Source of the DNA: Corallium rubrum
Lineage: Eukaryota > Cnidaria > Anthozoa > Scleralcyonacea > Coralliidae
DNA: 64,000 nt
Assembly: GCA_964035015.1 (NCBI GenBank)
Contig: OZ035998.1
Location: 20,956,041 to 21,020,040 of the forward strand
Reading direction: 5' to 3'
The notes beneath the pieces are model-generated. The model made no database searches. It worked only from the letters and a program-made list of their open reading frames with translations, and had not been told where the DNA came from. Of this stretch, positions 29,801 through 40,774 are shown piece after piece. Position numbers and translations under genes: made by a program. Position 1 is the stretch's first letter; every line of letters begins with the position of its first letter.

Positions 29801-30009
29801 TTTCAAGTTGTCAACAGGACAGTCACTCTGAACACATGGTGGTGACAGCCTGTTGGAAACCCAACTGCATTCCACCTTTCTCTCTGTCAAAGATTCACAC
29901 TAGGAATTCAGCTGTAGAAATAGACATGCCAACAACTACCTGTAGCCGAATTTACAAGGGTCAAGGGTATTTCATGGAAAAATAATCACTCTAGAATCAG
30001 TAGAAATGT

Positions 30010-30325
30010 AGAATAAGTGCCGTGACGATATTCGAGCACTGAAGGCGTGAGAACCCTCTAGAGGGCCCTGGGGCATGCCCCCCAAAAAACTTTTTTGAAA
30101 TTTAGAGTCTTGGAAATGCCATTTCCTGCATTCTGAGATGTGATTTTTAACATTCTGAGGGGTGATTTTTAAGAACATTGCTGAGTGGCAGTGAGTGCTT
30201 AATATAGCTGTTTTGAATGATGGAAAAAACCCTCAGGTTGTAGTACATAGTTTATTTTTTCAGCACCTAGTTTGGGCACCCAAAGCAGTGTACCAGCATC
30301 TCAAACCCTCTTGATACGGCCCTGA
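30010..30325. repeat. Dispersed repeat with GCCGT/ACGGC ends, copy 2
   Basis: See the related segment at 27840. The right end is GATACGGCCCT, and the interior carries ATGCCCCCCAAAAAACTTTT. Confidence 0.55.
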
Positions 30326-31133
30326 ATGGTCAATGGCCAGCCAGGTTTACCAGCCAGGTGGCCAGTTAGTGAGTCTGGTGGTGTATAATCAATGAATAAT
30401 GAAATCAAACATGAATCCATGCAGTCAGCCGGTCAGTGTTGTCTCCTACCCAGGTTTTTTGAACACCATTTCCTGGTGTGACACATATATGGCACATGCA
30501 ATGACATTCACTGGTGTCTGCATGGTGCATCAGCCATCAGGGAAAGTTCATAAAAATGACTGAAAGTCATAAATTTTTTAATATGAAAAGGATGATTCAC
30601 GAAAAGGTAAATACCATGCTGCCACACTGCCAAACTGCCAAAAGTTTGTGAATGAGTTAAAATTTACACCAAAATGTGCTGCCAAAAGCATGTAGATGAT
30701 TTCTTCCCACCAAAGATCTTTGGTGGGAGGGGCCTGGAATGCAGTTGGGGTTGGGTGACAACTCATTTGCAGGTCTGTAACAGCTTGCATGTTTTTACAA
30801 GTGTGCATGGTGCATTTGTGAATTTGGTGTATATTAATATTTCACTGTCAAATAAATTTAATTTTGCTGTTGTCTGTTCAGTAATGGTCATACAGATTAC
30901 ATCACAATGTGGTAAGAACAAAAACGTGGCCCACAGAATGCATTTGAGTGGCCACTGATCATGTTCTTACGGCCACATTATTACTTGTATGTCTTCCCTT
31001 GTATATATAACTGAACAGACAACAAAAAAATGGAATCTACAGTATTTGTTTTATACAATACAAAAATTTAAAACTCTTGCTGGATTTTGGGTCATGAAGA
31101 AGGAAAAAAGTAAGTCAGCTGATGTGACCTGAC

Positions 31134-31806
31134 ATGTCCTGCCTGTCCTCTAGTAGATCATGGCCAACAACCATTGTGAAAACACACATAGTAACCAGGG
31201 TATTACAAGTGGAATGTTTAGTTCTTCCTAAACTTGACTACAATGATGTAGTGTGTTATCCACTTCCACAATATTTGCAAAGGAAACTGCAGCGGATTCA
31301 AAACGCAGCAGCAAGCTTCGTTCTCAATAAATATACCAACGAAAGTGATGTGTTACATCAGCTCAAGTGGCTTCCTATTAAGGAAAGTACTGAGCACCAT
31401 CTTTGTCTGGTACATAAATCACTGTGGGACCCATCGTTCCAAGACTACCTAAAGCTCAAAAGGTGTATAGTTAACTGCCATGCAATTACGATTGAGCCAA
31501 AGCACCAACTTAGTTATCCCACTGGAAACTGGAACCTTTCAAGATTGCTCTTCGAAACTATTTCATCAGTTACCAGAAATAATTAGAGATGACAAAGATT
31601 TTATATCTTTTACAAGACAAGTTAAAACATTATTATTTAATAATGCTAGAGAACGCTTATACATTTATGCTTGATCAGATTGTAAATATAATATAATTTT
31701 AAGCATCCCTATTTTATACACATAGTTTTTATTTATTGTTAGAAATAATTTTAATACTATAGTATTGAAGATGTAGAGCTACTTTGTAGATATGCTTCAG
31801 TAAAAC

Positions 31807-31902
<96 letters not shown>
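31134..31902 (+). mobile_element. LINE 3' end fragment with (ATT)n tail
   Basis: The frame from 31134 carries a typical LINE C-terminus (PKLDYNDVVCYPLP, RKLQRIQNAAASFV, LKWLPIKE). After one frameshift it continues as LFHQLPEIIRDDKDFISFTR to a stop at about 31674. An AT-rich UTR and 97 bases of ATT repeat (31806 to 31902) follow. Only the last 150 or so codons remain. Confidence 0.8.
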
Positions 31903-32112
31903 GTATAAAACACAATGAAACCTTTAAGATATATTTTCAAAATTAATTGCTATTTTACAATAATTTGCACTAGTCTTAATTTTGAGGTCCTCCACTGTCC
32001 CACACTCTTCATCTGGTCATGGTGGGGACATTCACTTTCTAGACATGTGAATTTTTTGTGGTAAAAGCTAGACTGGAAGTTTGTGTGGGTTAACAATCGA
32101 TATGTCTGTTGC

Positions 32113-32781
32113 AGGGCTTTCAACTGGGGGCAAGCGATTGCACGCACACATGCCCACATGCTCCCAGATTAATCTGGGTGCGCGATTTACCACAGGCCCA
32201 AAGTTTGAATTTCAAGGAGAATGGAGTGATACCAATTCTTGGCGAACATTATAATTATCACTATTTCAGCCTCAACTCTTCTGCCAAATGAAAATTCACT
32301 GTTGTTACAAAACACCTTGTTGGAGAAACGTAGAAAATGCGGAGAAAAACAGTGATAGCCACCATTTTGCACGCGTGCACCATGGGAACGAGTCATACCC
32401 ACGCAAGATCACACAATTTTAACACCCAAAACTGCAGCCAAAATTTGCATTGCACATTTTAATAAACTTTCCCGTGAGACCGAAGATTGAAGAAGGTAAA
32501 GAAGAATATATCTATCAGCAAAGTTTGTAGAAATAAACCAGTTCATGTGAGCAAGAAAGAAATTTAGGCTTCCAACTTCTCCAGGACAAGAAGACACCAT
32601 GAACAGTGATTCTGAAAAATCTTCCTCCGTACTGAATAATAACGTAAAATTTCCTAGCTTACTGTTTTTACATAAAAGTTATAAATGATTTTTCATTATT
32701 AACCACTTCTAAAGCTTTTTATCGCACGCCCAACAAGTTTTGCCTGCGCGATTAACCACGCACGCAGAGTTTGAAAGCCCT
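32113..32781. mobile_element. Foldback element, CAGGGCTTTCAA ends
   Basis: Inverted ends GCAGGGCTTTCAACTGGGG and GAGTTTGAAAGCCCTGTG enclose about 670 bases with no coding content. Confidence 0.65.
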
Positions 32782-34154
32782 GTGTTGTGCAATTATTTTT
32801 GAAAATTTCCTGTGGTTGCATAATTTTCATAAAAAATTGCAGTGGTCATGCAATTTTTCAAAAACTTGCCTAGAGCTGAACACAAAATTAATTTTTGATG
32901 CATTGTTTTGCTTTGGTGACCAGTACGACTACTCCAGGCTGAAAAGTTTGTAAAATGCAAGATAGGAATCAATTTTCAGCTACCATTGTGTGTTGACATT
33001 TATAATTACACCTGTAGGCGTGCTGGGGAAAATTTAACCAGTTTGGCAGTTTCCAGGGAGGCCACAAATAGAATGGTGGTTACGATCAGCTTTTCGTAGT
33101 GGATTATCTGTCTTTCAACAATCGAAATATAGGGGTCCTACTAATGACTGCCCGAGAGTGCCCGGGAGTAAAAAATGACCACCCGAGGCTGCTCGGGAGT
33201 AAAAAATGGCTGCCTGAGATGTTATACATCTATATTAGAGGCCTTATTTAATAAAGAATAGATCCACATTTACGGCAAACCGCAGACAGCAATTCGAAAT
33301 GAGCAGTTAACTGATTTGTATGTTAATACTGAAAGTTTCCGTTTGTGATTTGCCGTATATACGGCATTCTTAACTTGCTAGGCGAATATTTTAAAGATAG
33401 CAAAATGGAAAAGCTGGAAACTGCCGTGAATTTCGAGGAACGAAATACTGATGTTTCGAAATACTGTATTTATACTAAATATTGTATACATGCAATGTAT
33501 ATTTTTTATATAATTATGGTGAATAAATACTTTTTTTCCCTTCGATTTATAGCCCAAGAGCGAAGCTCGAGTCTGAAATGTCTCCACAGCGCCATTGAAA
33601 TGTTAATCGCAGTCGGCAATGATTTATTCCGAGAAAAACCCGTGCTGAAATAGTGCCTTTTTTATAAAATGCCAATGTGTGTGACCATGTGAACAATCTT
33701 CCAGCCACGCATTGTTGTTATCCGCGCATGGGACACTATATACAACAAACACATTATTCACCCACACACGAAGTTTTGTGAAAGTATCATGAAAGCCGTC
33801 ATCTATGTTTGCTGACTCGCTTCTCATACCGTGACGTCACAATGGTCAAACACATAGAACACCCCTCCCTCCTGGTGACGACAGTACTCAAATTTGTTAA
33901 AGAAGCTCATTATACGTTCAAACCCGCTCGAGTCAACTTTGTGTTGATTAATCATGAAAATATTTACAGACGCGTAACACTCGTGTTTAGTACTTGTTTA
34001 ACTAAAATCAAATCTGAAAAATCAGAGAACAAAGAAACTCAACAGTAGACTACTAGTCTGTTGACAGTCTTGCCATCTTGTTTCTCTTTAGCCTGCGTAG
34101 CGGCGCTTCAGTTCGTGTTTGGGGGAATGCAGCGACGAGCGAGCGACGAAGTTG

Positions 34155-34240
34155 CGGGCGAGTGGAGAGGAGGGAAGAAAAGGGAAGGGGAGGGAAGAAA
34201 GGGGAGGGGGAGGGAAGAAAGGGGAGGGAGAGGGAGCGCC
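34155..34240. repeat. GA-rich tract (GGGGAGGGAAGAAAG units)
   Basis: Purine-only stretch with several runs of three to five G. Long open frames through it on both strands are low-complexity artefacts. It could form G-quadruplex or triplex DNA. Confidence 0.8.
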
Positions 34241-34399
34241 TGCACGAAAGACCCATATTTTTGGATTTCCACGGCCGTCAGCGACCGCAAAATTACGATT
34301 GGCTGACGAATTCATTAGTATTCAGGGCTTTCCTTGGTAGAAGAATCGTGCGTTGATGATATTCTTTCCAAAGCGTTACCAGATCTTCCTTTAGCTGCT

Positions 34400-34830
34400 G
34401 GTTGACAGGAAAAGATGTTTTGGCTGTCTTGCCTACGGGGTTTGGCAAGAGCATGATTTATCAAACGTTTGTGCGAGCGCGTGATTACCAGTTGGCAGGA
34501 AAAGCAGCTATCAGCAGAATAACGATCTCTCCTAGCTTGAATAGTATTATTAGGGACCAACTGGATGACATGGAAATATAAGGTTATTCTGCCGTTGATG
34601 CGTCACTAATACCTCTGGAAGATATTCATAAATGTTCGTTCAAAAAATCTTTGCCACCGCAGAAATCGTGAGAAAGAAGCGGTTCATGGAGATACTAATT
34701 ATAAGAGATCAGAGTTGTCCTTCATCAAAACATCGCTGCTATTGTGGTCGGCAGCGTTTCTTGTTTATCTTCCACAAGGGCCAAGGCCTACAAATTCCCT
34801 CGGACAGAGTTCCACTGCGTATTGTTAATA
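34400..34830 (+). pseudogene. RecQ-like helicase fragment, degenerate
   Basis: Around 34408 a frame reads KDVLAVLPTGFGKSMIYQTF, the Walker A region typical of RecQ-family helicases. After frameshifts, pieces resembling the next helicase motifs appear (RDQLDDME, VDASLIPLEDI, FATAEIV, KKRFMEIL). A Cys/His-containing DEAH-box equivalent is not clear. Several stops and frame changes show that it is a relic, probably carried by the surrounding element. Confidence 0.5.
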
Positions 34831-35389
34831 ACTTATATTAAAAGCCATTGGACTCGCATGCTTCTCCCAGAAGCAAGACTTGGCTCTCTTGTCTACGCGA
34901 TGGTTTGAATAAATTTTCAAATGAGTTCTTACTTACAGTAAGTGCGGTCAGCTGGCAATCACAGAACCTGCAATTATCGTTACCGCTTGCCTCCTTTTGT
35001 TTTTGTACTCTTTCCTTCACTATTTTTTTCGAAGTTTAAGACATGAATAACCAGCACTGCAGAGATATATTTCTGCGCGAAAAGTGAAATCCAATCATGC
35101 GTTACGTCGTGCTCTGAGGAAAACTGCACAGTGGAAGCGGAGCAGTTGGAGTGACCATGGGGTTGGTTATCTCAGATTCAATCTCATCTGAGATGGCCAC
35201 ACACACACACACACACACACACAACCCCAAGCGCTGCTACGCAGGCTAGTTTCCTTTTATAAACATATTTATAAACATTATTTATAAAAATATAATTAAT
35301 TACTGGATAAAGGAACGAGGTAATAGGTCTCGGGTGGTCATTTTTTATTCCTTGGCAGTTTCGGGCAGTCCCGGGCAGTGATTCTGCTG

Positions 35390-35533
35390 AAACAGAGAAC
35401 GTAGTAGTCTATAACGTTTTCGGAGTTTTGACTCCCACGTTTAGACTCCTGCGTTATCTGTTTCGGCAGTATCACTGTTTCGATTGTTGTTTCAACACTG
35501 CCTACGCAGCACGCTACTTTTATTTCACTATTT
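35390..35533. mobile_element. Diverged copy of the GTCTAACGTTTCG hairpin element
   Basis: Contains GAAACAGAGAACGTAGTAGT and its near-complement, then the family tail TGCCTACGCAGCACGCTACT. The hairpin is shorter than at 13.4 or 43.3 kb. Confidence 0.75.
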
Positions 35534-36689
35534 AGTTTTGGATATCTGTCTTTCAGGGCCGCAAATTACAGTCGGTCATCGGACATTGTCCAGCATTATT
35601 TAGGTTATTTGTCCATCCAAACCCCACTATGGCCAGTCAATACGACCGATCAATTCAAACTTACCAAGTTATTTTATTGTCTCTAAGATATTTTTTCCAT
35701 TACTCGTTAGTAAAGGATATACAGAAAGAAAACATTGTTCATGGTGGTTTAGTACGGTGGCCCATTGAGTGCTTGATCAGTTTCATTTCGCACCGAAATC
35801 AACGAGCCTGCGCGACAGGTCAGCGACACACCCCTGTGCCACCTGTACGCTAAACTGAGTCTAGCGAATTTCCCTGAAGTTAGAGAGATCAGCTCATTAC
35901 TATTCTCATTACTTGAAACAATACGAAAACGCTTGGAAACGTTACCGTGTGCACATAGTCTAAAGACCTTGATCAGTGTACGATGTAGTTTTCTCCTACG
36001 ATGATCAACAAACAAGTAAACAAATTCTCCCTACTAAATAGTGCGCTCATAGGTACAGCAGAGTCACAGAATAGTAATACAACCAGAAGTTCAACCCGAG
36101 TGAAAACTTGTCCGCATTTCTTCAATGCGCATGCGCGATATATTTTACCGCCATCCTACGCCATCCTGACAAGTTCCCCTGGCAACCGGCAATAGAGGGA
36201 ATTAAACAAAAAAAGTCAGTTAATTATCTTAATTAATATAGAAAGCATGTCTTGAGTTTCATCAACTAAAAAAACGAAAACATGGAACGACCTGGACTAC
36301 CTGGTGTTTTGCACCCAATTGCTGGTTTCTTCCTTTGCTGATAGACGCATTCTTCCATTCAATGTCGAGCACGTGCCTCTATAATCCTCGCTCTTTCACG
36401 GGAAAGTTTGTGAAATGAGCGATGCAAATTTTCGTTGCCATGTTGCACGTTAAAATTGCATGGTTGTGCGCGTGTGTGACAATTTATTCCCAGAGCGGAC
36501 GCGTGCAAAATGGCGACTATTTCTGTTTTTCTCTACATTTTCGACGTTTCTCCGACAATGTTGTTGTAACAACGGTGAATTTTCATTGATTTTTCTTCCA
36601 GATCATTCCCCGACAAATCCGTAAATTCCCCTGATGGGAGGGCTAGGGTTCCCCGACAGGGGAACTTTAGCACCCCTGTTCCCGCCCTG
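35534..36689. other. No gene seen upstream of ORC1 BAH exon
   Basis: No convincing first exon of ORC1 was found here. A candidate would need to end in phase 2 at a GT donor. The sequence has ordinary composition with scattered repeat fragments. Confidence 0.35.
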
Positions 36690-37170
36690 TGAGAATTTGC
36701 ATTGCGTTGTAAGACCTTACGTTACGCTGTGAGACCATATAGTACGTTGCGTTGTAAGACCTTACGTTACGTTGTAAGACCTTACGTGCGTTATATTTTA
36801 AGACCAACTTCTGTTACGTCGTGAGACCTTCCCTTACGCTGCATGTGAGACCTTACCCTGTACGTTACGTTCTAAGACCCGTTGTAAGACCTTACGTTAC
36901 GTTGTGAGACCTTACGTTACGTTGTGAGACCTTTCGTTACGCTGTAAGACCTTACGCTACGTTGTGAGACCTTATTTTACATTATGAGACCTTACGTTAC
37001 ATTGTAAGACCTTACGTTACATTGTGACTGTGAGACCTTACATTACATTGTGATTGTGAGACGTTACGTTACATTGTGACTGTGATACCCTACGTTACAT
37101 TGTGACTGTGAGACGTTACGTTACGTTGTGAATTCTTACATTACATTGTGAGTTCTTACGTTACGTTGGG
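36690..37170. repeat. Minisatellite upstream of the ORC1 BAH exon
   Basis: About 24 degenerate units of GTTACGTTGTGAGACCTTAC-type sequence. It ends about 125 bases before the BAH exon acceptor. Same unit as at 25440. Confidence 0.88.
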
Positions 37171-37295
37171 GACATGTATATGTTATATTGTATACTGTAT
37201 GTTGCACAATATGGTATGCAGTATTTTATGCTGTGAAACATTTTGTTCAACAGTGCAACAGTTTGTTCAACAGTTATCGAATATCTGTCTTTTAG

Positions 37296-37765
37296 GTCTT
37301 GTTATGTTAATGATGAATTAGTATCAGTTGGCGATGATGTCACCATAGCTTTAGAAGAGGATAAGGAAGCTGTTGGAAGAATCGAAAACTTGTTTCAACA
37401 TTCTACCGAGAAAGAACCTCGAGCAACGATTCACTGGTATTTCAAACACAATGAATTGCATTGTCGAGTGTTGGAAAAAATTGCCAATGTTTTGTCCGAC
37501 GAATATGAACTATTCTGGCCAGTGAATAATGAAAACGAGGTCGTTCACGGAAGCCTAGAAAATATCAATGCTGAGTCAATTCAGGGAAAATGCAAAGTAA
37601 AACAAATAAACATGTCGACTCACAAAGCGGGTGGTGCTTGTAGCTACTTTGTTCGATTTGGATTCCGTAAAAATTACAACTTGGCTACGTATGAGGAACT
37701 ACGTAAGAGTCGAACGCCGGTTGCAGGAAGTACTCGATTGAGGCCTAGAAATGTTGCAAATCAAG
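37296..37765 (+). CDS. ORC1: ORC1 exon encoding the BAH domain
   Basis: Origin recognition complex subunit 1 carries an N-terminal BAH domain that binds nucleosomes, in animals through H4K20me2. This exon encodes it almost whole: SCYVNDELVSVGDDVTIAL, then AVGRIENLFQ, IHWYFKHNELHCR, DEYELFWPVNNENEVVHG and CSYFVRFGFRKNY followed by YEELRKS. The acceptor TCTTTTAG ends at 37295, phase 2 entry. The donor is placed at CAAG/GTGCTG (37766), giving phase 1 exit that fits every downstream exon; the open frame continues to 37803, so the donor is a choice. Identity as ORC1 rather than another BAH protein rests on the downstream exons. Confidence 0.85.
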
Positions 37766-37984
37766 GTGCTGCGTGTGATGAGAAGTGTATATTTTCTTTT
37801 TAAAGTACAACTGCCCTACCATGCGAGCAGAGGTTTCTTAAGCATCCTCCTTGGCAAAACGAAGGAGACTCTGAAATCATGTATTCTTTTCAATTTGAGC
37901 TTGCGCAACGGTTACAAGTTTTAAAATTATTTACACATATCAGCGTTAGCGATCAATGAGTCGTTGGTACATATATTAATGACT

Positions 37985-38115
37985 TCCTCTTTCCTTTCTT
38001 TTCTTTCTTTTCCTTTCTTTTCTTTTCTTTTCGTTTCGTTTCGTTTCGTTTCCTTTCATTTCCTTTCCTTTCCTTTCCTTTCCTTTCCTTTCTTTCTTTC
38101 TTTTTTTTTTCCTTT
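37985..38115. repeat. Pyrimidine tract (CTTTC/GTTTC repeats)
   Basis: About 130 bases of TTTCC, TTTCT and TTTCG units on the plus strand in the ORC1 intron. Low complexity. Confidence 0.85.
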
Positions 38116-38351
38116 TTAGAGAAAAGACGACAATGTGATGCTTCCCGTTATAAATATAAGGCCAGACCTTTTTAATTGGTTTGCGGATCCGCCGACCGTA
38201 AAAATCCAGAAAGTGAAAAAAAAATTTCAAAAATTGATTGCAACAAGTCCAAAGCCAAAGCACAAAGACGATTTTAGTTTCTTGGCTCTGACATGACGTA
38301 GTGTGGCTCTGAACTAAGACGACTCTAAGTACTGCTAGCGCAAGTAATCTC

Positions 38352-38579
38352 GTGCATGGTGCCCAAGACTACGCGTTAACTATGGAGATTACTAGATTAG
38401 CCATGTTTTTCCAGGTAGAAGTTGAATGTTTAGGGGACAAAAACATTGATTTTAAAGAACTGAGACACGTGAAATATGAAAATACGACTATCGGGGAATT
38501 TGTTTCTGATTTGTTGGCTGTTAGAATTGGAGAAATAATCAGGTCATCAGAAAAGAATAACAAGACAACGGCAGTCTGA
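38352..38579 (+). other. Exon-like open frame, unrecognised
   Basis: 75 codons including VEVECLGDKNIDFKELRHV and EFVSDLLAVRIGEI. A good acceptor-like TTTTTCCAG precedes VEVECLG, but the frame runs to a stop instead of a donor, and its phase does not fit ORC1. It may be a relic of an unrelated gene in the intron. No domain recognised. Confidence 0.25.
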
Positions 38580-38738
38580 GTACCAACAGATTATTAAATT
38601 TGGTTCTGTCATAACCCTTACTCAGTGTTTTTTGTTGTTGTTTTTTTTTCGACTTACCGACCACTTTTTTTTAAATCAAATCCGTAAACCAACCAAAAGA
38701 AACGTTTGGCCTAAATATAAATACGAAGAACTATTTAA

Positions 38739-39691
38739 GGTCTTCGTTAAGGTTTGCAGGGTCATTTCTGTAAAGCGCTCTCAATAATAATAATAATAAT
38801 AATATTTACAATTTATATTGCGCATATTCTATACAATAATCATATGCGCATATACAATAATCATCGGCTCACGAATTACAGCTAAGACCTAGGTGTTGGT
38901 TTTGCGGAGGGAGGAAAACCGGAGAACCCGATGAAAAACCCTCGAAGCACAGGAGAGACCAACTAAACTCTACTCACATGAGTCTCAAGCTCGAGAACAG
39001 GGTTATTCCCAGACGGTCACCCATCCAAGTACTAACCCCGTCCAACCGGGCTTAACTATTGGTGAGAGGCAGCGTCCTAACAGCACACGCCAACCGTGCC
39101 ACAAAAATAAAATAGATATCGTTAGAAAGCTATTAATTCGTAGAATACAATGGTTTCTTTGGTTTCGCGATAAACACAAACCGTTAATAGTTGTGAATTT
39201 TTTAGTTAAAACCAGAGGACTTCACTCGGGGCGACTTAAGAACAAAGCGTTTCATTTTGTTCAAAAAAAATTTTCGCAGTTCGATTCCGAGATAAATGTC
39301 GCGCAAAACAGTGTCAGCGTTTTTTTTTATTTATTGCCTGGTTTCGAATTTATGACTTATTTTGTCCGAATGTTGGTCGAAAAACAGCATTTTTAATTTT
39401 GGTCGTCAATAAAATCGGCAAAACTCGACATATTAAAAAACGCTGACACCGTTTTGCTGGAAATTTATCTCGGAATCAAACTACAAAAAAATATTTGAAC
39501 AAAATAAAACGCTTTTTACTCGAGTCGCTCCGAGTGAAGCCCTCTGGTTTTAATTAAAAATTTCACAACTATTAACGATTTGCGTTTATCGCGAAACCAA
39601 AGACACCATTGTATTCTACGAATTAATGGCATAAATTCTGACGAATTGAGAGCGCTTTACAGAAATGACCCTGAAAACCTATACGAAGACC
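38739..39691. mobile_element. Complete GGTCTTCG foldback element with nested SINE
   Basis: Inverted arms start GGTCTTCGTTAAGGTTTGCAG and end with the complement CGAAGACC. TTAA lies just outside both ends (38735 to 38738 and 39692 to 39695). Arms of about 310 bases carry GTAAAGCGCTCTCAAT and CCAGAGG(A/G)CTTCACT. A 5S-derived SINE interrupts the left arm at about 38786 to 39099. Confidence 0.8.
38786..39099 (-). mobile_element. 5S rRNA-derived SINE (SINE3-type)
   Basis: On the minus strand the head reads AAGCCCGGTTGGACGGGGTT, then AGTACTTGGATGGGTGACCG and TCTGGGAATAACC. This matches the internal promoter half of 5S rRNA (box A, intermediate element, box C). A body of about 200 bases and an (ATT)n 3' tail follow. 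It interrupts the left arm of the foldback element and is therefore the younger of the two. Confidence 0.75.
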
Positions 39692-39825
39692 TTAAGCGAC
39701 CAAAAATGTTTGATTGCATGGCACCTTTAAAGTGACAATGATGATTAACAAGACATACACTTGCAAGAGCGCTTACAGTAAAAGTCAAAGAAGCCTGGCG
39801 GTATGACGTCAACTTGCTGAGAATT

Positions 39826-39988
39826 GACCTTTCCGCATGAAGTGCGTGGACAACACGTTGAGTGATTTGATTGGCTCTCGCAAAATTTCGGACATCCAAC
39901 ACTTCGGACAAACATTGAACATTAGCCAATCAGAATTGTTAAAAAGAAAGATCACGTAATCCATTCACTTCAGGCGGAAAGGTCTATT
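39826..39988. mobile_element. Short foldback element, relative of the one at 23268
   Basis: Inverted ends GACCTTTCCGCATGAAGTG and CACTTCAGGCGGAAAGGTC, with inverted GATTGGCT and AGCCAATC inside. Confidence 0.75.
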
Positions 39989-40221
39989 CTTGAAGTTTTC
40001 AGAAAACGTGTTTGAGCTCGAAATAATATTTGCATGTATTTACACAGCTCTATGGCATAGTAATTCATGAGCTTTTTTTCTCTGAACATACAAGCTTAGC
40101 GCGAAATTGTTCTGAAACAGAAATGCACTAAATATTAAATTTTCTTTTTATTGTGTTTTTCGAAGTGCTTAATTTAAAATCTTTGTCTATACGAAATGTT
40201 TTATTTGTGTCGTTATTTTAG

Positions 40222-40452
40222 TCGCAAAGGAAGAAAGGGTTAACGACAAACAAAGTGATGTTCGTCAACGTAAATCTAAGAAAAGCACTCCGGATGATTC
40301 TGATGTTCAAAACAAGTATAAAGAAAAGACTAAAAACAGATCAAGTGATGTTCTTAAACGTAAAGCGAGCAAGAGTATCCCAGATGAGTCTGATGTTCAG
40401 AACAAGTACAAAAGATGTTTATCAGATTTATCAAAATCTTCAACACATTTTG
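40222..40452 (+). CDS. ORC1: ORC1 linker exon with internal peptide repeat
   Basis: Acceptor TTATTTTAG ends at 40221; donor TTTG/GTAAGA at 40453. Length 231, phase 1 in and out. The encoded 77 residues are basic and probably disordered, and contain a duplicated unit of about 23 residues: SDVRQRKSKKSTPDDSDVQN followed by KYK, and SDVLKRKASKSIPDESDVQN followed by KYK. This fits the fast-evolving disordered region between the BAH and AAA+ domains of ORC1, which in Drosophila ORC1 promotes DNA-dependent condensation. Membership in ORC1 is inferred from strand, position and phase. Confidence 0.72.
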
Positions 40453-40732
40453 GTAAGAAAACTTAATTTAGCTGTATGAAAGTATAATGTAGCACGAATT
40501 ATGTCTGTTTGTTACTACCGTGTTGGTCCAGGGCTTTCGTTTACTCACAGATATATTAGAGACCTTTAGATCCACGTTTACCGCTAATTGCGAACTCCAG
40601 TTTGCGGTTAGGTGTTAGAAGTTGGGACAATTTGTACATTTAGATGGAAACCTCTGATTAATGTAAACTACCGCATCCTCCGTGGGCATTCCGCGCGGAT
40701 TGGGTAAGAAGTCTGCGCGCAGGCTATTATTA

Positions 40733-40736
<4 letters not shown>

Positions 40737-40773
<37 letters not shown>
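40737..40773. repeat. (ATT)n microsatellite
   Basis: Simple repeat in the ORC1 intron. Confidence 0.85.

Positions 40774-40774
<1 letters not shown>

Larger units (their letters stand above)
33140..35372. mobile_element. 2.2-kb element with inverted ends and a helicase fragment
   Basis: The left end (ACTGCCCGAGAGTGCCCGGGAGTAAAAAATGACCACCCGAG) has its complement at the right (CTCGGGTGGTCATTTTTTATTCC, then GGCAGTCCCGGGCAGT). The interior includes a degenerate helicase-like segment (about 34400 to 34830), a GA-rich tract (34155 to 34240) and a (CA)n run (35193 to 35224). No transposase was recognised. Confidence 0.55.

Noticed and set aside
29485-29985. A 166-codon plus-strand open frame
   Set aside because: Cys/Ser/Thr-rich reading of repeat DNA; the opposite strand looks more protein-like here and is reported at low confidence.
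34053-34356. Overlapping open frames on both strands near 34.2 kb
   Set aside because: Low-complexity GA-rich tract; amino-acid content is Gly/Arg/Glu or Pro/Ser/Phe only.
40255-40479. Open frame of 74 codons starting with MMFVNVN
   Set aside because: Wrong frame across a real ORC1 exon; the splice-consistent frame encodes the SDVQNKYK repeats.
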